NCBI GenBank assembly: GCA_041940305.1
Contig: JBGTSJ010000027.1
Span: 1-64,000, forward strand
Source: JBGTSJ01 sp041940305
Lineage (GTDB): Bacteria > Planctomycetota > Planctomycetia > Planctomycetales > Planctomycetaceae
DNA: 64,000 nucleotides
Reading direction: 5' to 3'
Every line of letters begins with the position of its first letter. Position 1 is the first letter of the stretch. Below are positions 59,297 to 64,000 of the stretch, one piece after another. The position numbers and the translations under genes were made by a program. The notes below the pieces were generated by a model that saw only the letters and a program-made list of their open reading frames with translations, was not told the DNA's origin and searched no databases.

Positions 59297-60373
59297 ATGC
59301 CTCGCTCCTTTCCGCTGAATCGTCCGGTGTTCGCCGCGGCAGTGTGCCTCGCGGCGACGTCCCAGGCGCTCGCCATCGACACCGTCACCCGCAAGAGCAC
59401 CGACAAGGCGGCGGCGGGAAAGATCACCAGCGTGACCCGGACTGAGATTGTCGTGACTCCGGCGGTCGGGCAGCCGACAACGGTGCCGGTGAACGACGTC
59501 GTGGACGTCGACTGGGAGGCGGCGCCGCCGTCGCTCAAGTTGGGCCGCAGCCAGGAAGCAGGAGGCCAGTTCGATCTCGCACTCAAGTCCTACCAGCAGG
59601 CGTCGACCGAGAACACGTCCAACGAGGCCAATCTCCGCGCGGAGATCACGTTCTCCATCGCCCGCGTGAAGGCCAAGCAGGCGCTCGCCGACCCGGACCT
59701 CACGGCCGATGCCATTTCCGAACTGAAAGCATTCACGGAGGCCAACCGGGACCACTATCGATTCTTCGAGGCGCAGCTGCTGTTGGGTGAGGTGGCGCTC
59801 GCTGCCAATGACCTCGTCACGGCCGATGCAGCCTTCACAGCTGTTTCCAAGGCGCCGTGGACCGACCACCAGATGGCGGCGAAGATCGGCCAGGCGCGCA
59901 TCATGCTGGAGCGCGACGACATCGCCGGCGCCAAGGCCGCGTTCGATGAAGTCGCCGCCGCCAACGCGGTCGATCCGATCGAGATGTCCCGCAAGCTCGA
60001 GGCCATGCTCGGCCAGGGGAAGTGCCTGCAGGCCCAGTCGCAGCACGCCGAGGCGGTCCAGATCCTCAACGACGTGGTGAAGCAGTCATCCGACAACGAC
60101 ACGCGCCTGCAGGCGGAAGCGTACGTGCGGCAGGGGGAGTCGTTCGCGGCCCTGGGGGATCAGCCGAAGCAGGCGGTGATGGCGTACTTGCACGTTGACG
60201 TGGTGCCCTCGCTCGCCCGGCATTCGGACTTCCACGCCGAGGCGCTGTATCAACTCGCCCAGCTGTGGCCGACGGTCGGTCAGCCAGCGCGTGCGGCCGA
60301 GGCCGCCGCCCGACTGGAGCAGCAGTATCCCAACAGCGAGTGGACGCAACGCCTCTCGGGGGCCGGCGGCTGA
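59297..60373 (+). CDS. Exported protein: small beta-domain plus TPRs
   Basis: Product of 358 residues. A signal peptide ends near residue 26. A beta-rich motif at about 41-73 (GKITSVTRTEIVVTPAVG, then TVPVNDVVDVDWE) matches that of the 353-residue protein of the leftward group, and is followed by clear TPRs such as GQFDLALKSYQQAS and QSQHAEAVQILNDVV. It is probably periplasmic and acts with the giant TPR protein and ExbB/ExbD. Confidence 0.78.
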   Translation: MPRSFPLNRPVFAAAVCLAATSQALAIDTVTRKSTDKAAAGKITSVTRTEIVVTPAVGQPTTVPVNDVVDVDWEAAPPSLKLGRSQEAGGQFDLALKSYQQASTENTSNEANLRAEITFSIARVKAKQALADPDLTADAISELKAFTEANRDHYRFFEAQLLLGEVALAANDLVTADAAFTAVSKAPWTDHQMAAKIGQARIMLERDDIAGAKAAFDEVAAANAVDPIEMSRKLEAMLGQGKCLQAQSQHAEAVQILNDVVKQSSDNDTRLQAEAYVRQGESFAALGDQPKQAVMAYLHVDVVPSLARHSDFHAEALYQLAQLWPTVGQPARAAEAAARLEQQYPNSEWTQRLSGAGG

Positions 60374-60675
60374 TCAGGTTGAACTGGAGACGTAAGGCAG
60401 CGTGCGGAATCCCGGTTTCTTGAAGAAGCCGGGTTTCTTGTCGGTCTGCGAATCGGAGATCTTTCTCGTTCTCAGTATTCGCGAGACTTTCACGAACACT
60501 TGGCCGGCTTCCGTGGTGAGGAAACGGCTGGCGCGTCGCAAGTGGAATTCCCCCAACACTCCCCGTACAATCGCCGATCCGGGTGCGGTCGCGTCCCCGA
60601 TCGAACTCCTCTCGCGCCGGGCTGCACGCCGCGGCGAATCGTATTGGCTCAACAGTCAGGTTACGGAGTCTTCCC
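60374..60675. other. Intergenic region before exbB of the rightward module (302 bases)
   Basis: It contains a terminator-like hairpin at 60408-60437 and a possible -10 element TACAAT at 60566-60571 without a clear -35. This suggests the ExbB/ExbD genes have their own promoter in addition to readthrough. Confidence 0.45.
60408..60437. terminator. Terminator-like hairpin, AAACCCGG family
   Basis: Arms 60408-60421 and 60424-60437 pair over 14 bases with two imperfect positions and a very short loop. It lies 35 bases after the TPR gene stop codon and is followed by CTTGTCGG rather than a U-tract. Confidence 0.45.
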
Positions 60676-61548
60676 ATGATGAGCGGTGTGTGGTCGCGTC
60701 GGCAGACGCTGCGGTTTCTGTCCTATCTGACCCTCGGGGCGAGCCTGGTCGTCGCGTCGACGGGCCCGCTGCTGGCCTTCCAGGAAGGTGAGCCGGCCGA
60801 GGGTCAACCGGCTCCCGCCGCAGAACCAGCCGCGGATGAGGCTGCCGCTCCGCCGGCCGCCGCGCCGCCGGAGTCGTTCCTGTCGTGGGCGATCCGCGCA
60901 TCGGGCATCATCGGGTTTCTGATCCTGCTCTCGTCGTTCGTGATGGTGGCCGTCGCGATGATGGTGCTGCTGCAGGCCAAGCGCGACAACTTTCTCCCCG
61001 CCGCGTTTATTGAGGCATTCGAACAGAAGCTGAACGCCAAGGATTACCAGGGGGCCTACGAGACGGCCCGGGCCGACGATTCGTTCCTGGCCCGCGTGCT
61101 CGCCGCCGGACTGGGCCGCCTGAACCGCGGCTATGACGAAGCCATCGAAGGGATGCAGGAGGTGGGCGAGGACGAGAACATGGCGATCGACCACAAGCTC
61201 AGCTACATCGCACTGGTGGCTTCGGTCGCGCCGATGCTGGGGCTGCTGGGAACGGTGCAGGGTATGATCGCGTCATTCTCGGTCATCGCGAACTCCCCCA
61301 CGCAGCCGGCGCCCAAGGACCTGGCCAACGGTATCGCCACGGCCCTGTTCACGACGCTCGAAGGGCTGATCGTCGCCATTCCGGCGCTGATCGTGTACGG
61401 CCTGCTGAAGAACCGCATCCAGCGGCTGGTGCTCGAAGTCGGCATGGTGAGCGAGGGACTGATGGCCCGCTTCGCCGGAATGGGGAAAGGCAAGACGTCC
61501 GGGGCGGCCCCGGTTGCGGCTCCGGCCCCCGCCGCGAAGGCCGAGTAG
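60676..61548 (+). CDS. ExbB/TolQ/MotA-family protein with signal peptide
   Basis: Product of 290 residues. A signal-like segment (LSYLTLGASLVVASTGPLLA) and an Ala/Pro/Glu linker precede the TolQ core: IRASGIIGFLILLSSFVMVA, SVAPMLGLLGTVQGMIASF and LFTTLEGLIVAIPALIVYGL. It forms the proton channel with the two following ExbD proteins. GGAG lies 7 bases before the ATG at 60676. The C-terminus is Ala/Pro-rich. Confidence 0.88.
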   Translation: MMSGVWSRRQTLRFLSYLTLGASLVVASTGPLLAFQEGEPAEGQPAPAAEPAADEAAAPPAAAPPESFLSWAIRASGIIGFLILLSSFVMVAVAMMVLLQAKRDNFLPAAFIEAFEQKLNAKDYQGAYETARADDSFLARVLAAGLGRLNRGYDEAIEGMQEVGEDENMAIDHKLSYIALVASVAPMLGLLGTVQGMIASFSVIANSPTQPAPKDLANGIATALFTTLEGLIVAIPALIVYGLLKNRIQRLVLEVGMVSEGLMARFAGMGKGKTSGAAPVAAPAPAAKAE

Positions 61549-61681
61549 TCAGCCGTCGCCAGATTTGTTGTCCACCGATTTATGCGCCGTCGAGCCGGTG
61601 CTGATCGCAGGTCGATCTGAAATCGTCGCCGACCAATCTCCCGTGCCGTGAACCTGCGACGCGCGTTCTTAAGAGTCTGGT

Positions 61682-62161
61682 ATGAAGTTCAAGAAACCCG
61701 AAAGCTCGATCATCACGCCGGACATGACGCCGATGATCGACATGACGTTCCAGTTGATCACGTTTTTCATGGTGGTGATCAACTTCGAGCAGACGCAGGC
61801 CGACGAGCGGATCAAGCTGCCGGTGGACCAACTCGCCATTCCGCCCGAGGTTCCCCGGGAGAATGAGCTGACGCTGAACGTGGGCTTTGTGCGCGACGAG
61901 CAGGGGAACGAGATCGGGGAGCCGTCCGTATTCTATGGCGGACAGCCGATTCCTGTCCTGAACTACGGCGCGAACCTGCAGGCCGAGCGCGCCAAGTACA
62001 TCGCGCTGCACGGCGGGCAGGAAGGGCTCAATGACGTCACGGTCGTGATCAGGGCCGACTCGAAAGTCCCCACCGGCCTGGTCCAGGAGCTGATGAAAAT
62101 GGCCCAGGAGGCGGGCTTCTCCAAATTCAGCTTCAAGGCGATGCAGGAACGGCTGGAATGA
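61682..62161 (+). CDS. ExbD/TolR-family protein (rightward module, first copy)
   Basis: Product of 159 residues. The membrane helix is ITPDMTPMIDMTFQLITFFM with the conserved Asp; the periplasmic domain has VTVVIRADSKVPTGLVQELM and ends AGFSKFSFKAMQERLE. It lies 133 bases after exbB. Paired with the next ExbD. Confidence 0.87.
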   Translation: MKFKKPESSIITPDMTPMIDMTFQLITFFMVVINFEQTQADERIKLPVDQLAIPPEVPRENELTLNVGFVRDEQGNEIGEPSVFYGGQPIPVLNYGANLQAERAKYIALHGGQEGLNDVTVVIRADSKVPTGLVQELMKMAQEAGFSKFSFKAMQERLE

Positions 62162-62225
62162 CGCTGCCGAACCACTCAAAGTTCTGGCTGCATCGTTCGT
62201 TGAGCAAATGGCTCCGGAGCAACGC

Positions 62226-62717
<492 letters not shown>

Positions 62718-62755
62718 TTGCGTCGCCTCCTGATTCAAAGTACGCCCCCTCAAAA

Positions 62756-62782
62756 GACCCGGACGCTGCGAGCGTTCGGGTC
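62756..62782 (+). terminator. Candidate terminator after the ExbD gene
   Basis: Arms GACCCGGACGCT and AGCGTTCGGGTC pair with one mismatch around a GCG loop, 38 bases after the ExbD stop codon. No U-tract follows. Confidence 0.4.
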
Positions 62783-62929
62783 GCTGTATTGACCGACTCC
62801 AACTCTTCGGATTATGAAGCGCCGCATGATAGAATCAGGTGAGTCTGACGGATTCCCATATGCACCCGTCAGACGCGTCGCCTTCCTGGGCGATTCTCTG
62901 CGGCTCTGCGACTTTGCGTCGAACGAACC

Positions 62930-64000
62930 ATGAAACGACTCAAGCGCGGCGGCGGGTGGCACGCCGTCAAGTACACCTTGCGGATGGCCAATCGCGTCGG
63001 CTGGCGGCAGCTGTGGAAAGCGATGCAGGCGCGCAATACCTGCAAGACGTGCGCGCTCGGCATGGGGGGGCAGGCGGGCGGCATGCGGAATGAAGCCGGC
63101 CACTGGCCCGAAGTCTGCAAGAAGTCTCTGCAGGCCATGGTGGCCGACATGCAGGCCGGACTGCAGCCGGAGTTCTTCGAGCGGTACTCCATCGCCGAAC
63201 TGCAGACCCTCTCGCCGCGGGACCTCGAGTGGTGCGGCCGTCTCACGGCGCCCCTGTACGCAGGGCAGGGGGATACGCATTACCGCGTCATCGGCTGGGA
63301 CGAAGCCGTGACGCGCGTCACCGATCGGCTCAAGTCCATTCGTAAAGACGCCTGCTTCTTCTACGCCAGCGGCCGCTCCTCCAACGAAGCGGGCTTCCTG
63401 TTTCAACTCTTCTCCCGCCTGTACGGCACCAATTTCGTCAACAACTGTTCCTACTACTGCCATCAGGCGAGCGGCGTCGGACTGACGGCCTCCCTCGGCA
63501 CCGGCACGGCGACGGTCACGCTCGACGACGTCGAACACTGCGACCTGTTCATCCTGATCGGCGGCAACCCCGCGTCGAACCACCCGCGGCTGATGCGCTC
63601 GCTGATGAACGTCCGCCGCAAGGGGGGGCAGATCGTCGTCATCAATCCGGTCCGTGAACTGGGGCTCGTGAACTTCAGCGTCCCGTCCGATGTGCGCAGC
63701 CTGTTCTTCGGCTCAAAGATCGCCACCCACTACGTGCAGCCGCACATCGGCGGCGACATCGCCCTCCTGACCGGCATCGCGAAGCGCATCCTCGAGCAGG
63801 GCGCCGTCGCGCAAGACTTCATCAGCGACGCCACCACCGGCTTCGACGAATTCGCCGGACACGCGCGGAATGTGGACTGGTCCGAGATCGAGCAGAAGTC
63901 CGGCGTCTCGCGCGAGCAGATCGAACGCATTGCGAACGTCTACGCGCAGGCGAAGAACGTCATCTTCGGCTGGACGATGGGCATCACGCATCACGCCCAT
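62930..64000 (+). CDS. FdhF/YdeP-type molybdopterin oxidoreductase (partial, runs off the window)
   Basis: The frame is open from the ATG at 62930 to the last base, giving 357 residues without a stop. The N-terminus has CKTCALGMGGQAGG and later EVCKKS, the CxxC plus Cys pattern of YdeP-like proteins where formate dehydrogenases carry an iron-sulfur cluster. Next come FYASGRSSNEAGF, NNCSYYCHQASGVGLTASLG and ILIGGNPASNHPRLM of the bis-MGD-binding domains. A typical member has about 750 residues, so roughly half is present. The substrate of this family is not established. Confidence 0.88.
   Translation, partial: MKRLKRGGGWHAVKYTLRMANRVGWRQLWKAMQARNTCKTCALGMGGQAGGMRNEAGHWPEVCKKSLQAMVADMQAGLQPEFFERYSIAELQTLSPRDLEWCGRLTAPLYAGQGDTHYRVIGWDEAVTRVTDRLKSIRKDACFFYASGRSSNEAGFLFQLFSRLYGTNFVNNCSYYCHQASGVGLTASLGTGTATVTLDDVEHCDLFILIGGNPASNHPRLMRSLMNVRRKGGQIVVINPVRELGLVNFSVPSDVRSLFFGSKIATHYVQPHIGGDIALLTGIAKRILEQGAVAQDFISDATTGFDEFAGHARNVDWSEIEQKSGVSREQIERIANVYAQAKNVIFGWTMGITHHAH

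Noticed and set aside
58217..60046. A 609-codon minus-strand frame opposite the two TPR genes
   Set aside because: It spans the boundary of two real genes, has no signal or domain, and is a GC-driven shadow.

Overview
The window is one continuous stretch of GC-rich bacterial chromosome, almost certainly from a planctomycete (order Planctomycetales; genus not resolvable by eye). The markers are a Tat-exported DUF1501 protein, a giant exported protein that joins a c-type-haem domain of the Pirellula/Verrucomicrobium type to two DUF1080 domains, DUF4159, several short planctomycete-style zinc-ribbon proteins, many long exported TPR proteins, and two ExbB/ExbD modules with signal-peptide-bearing ExbB. 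About 65 genes are recognisable. I saw no rRNA, tRNA, CRISPR array, insertion sequence or prophage. Genes lie in short runs on both strands, with little that looks recently acquired.

Layout. 0-11.4 kb: DUF1501 protein, a methyltransferase, a nucleosidase-like enzyme, a trans-sulfuration PLP enzyme, a YfcE-type phosphoesterase, a thermonuclease, a DUF4159 protein and a TPR/metallopeptidase protein. 11.4-23.4 kb: DUF1499, YdjM-like and nitrilase-family proteins, a QueD-like enzyme, a 3-hydroxyisobutyrate-dehydrogenase-like enzyme, an LptF/G permease, an unassigned small gene, a release-factor-like gene, a CDGSH protein, a STAS protein, a TadG-like von Willebrand protein and a FabZ-like dehydratase. 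23.5-30.3 kb: housekeeping genes glpD, infA, rnhA and guaA, plus a DegT-type aminotransferase. 30.3-38 kb: an enolase-superfamily dehydratase, threonine-synthase-like and RraA-like genes (a possible sugar-acid or amino-acid catabolic run), trpF, galM and an RsuA/RluB pseudouridine synthase. 38.3-44.4 kb: the 1477-residue haem/DUF1080 protein and two translationally coupled short-chain dehydrogenases, one KduD-like. 44.9-50.4 kb: a radical SAM protein, a lone DUF433 protein, cysC, hisI, hisG, an amino-acid-kinase-like protein and a methyltransferase. 50.5-62.7 kb: two divergent envelope-energisation gene groups. The leftward group reads vWA, lspA, TPR protein, ExbB, ExbD, ExbD; the rightward group reads giant TPR protein, TPR protein, ExbB, ExbD, ExbD. 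The window ends inside an FdhF/YdeP-type molybdopterin oxidoreductase.

Two things stand out. First, the two ExbB/ExbD groups look like paralogous modules: besides the same ExbB-ExbD-ExbD core, each carries an exported protein with the same small N-terminal beta-rich motif followed by TPRs. This is the best candidate for an undescribed system. Second, the intergenic DNA is crowded with short structured repeats: tracts in strict 7-base register, tracts in 9-base register, fold-back elements, a dispersed 30-base GC-rich repeat, and recurrent terminator-like hairpins. Some of these touch start codons, and one palindrome also occurs in-frame inside a coding region.

All family assignments are from reading translations by eye; none was checked by a database search.
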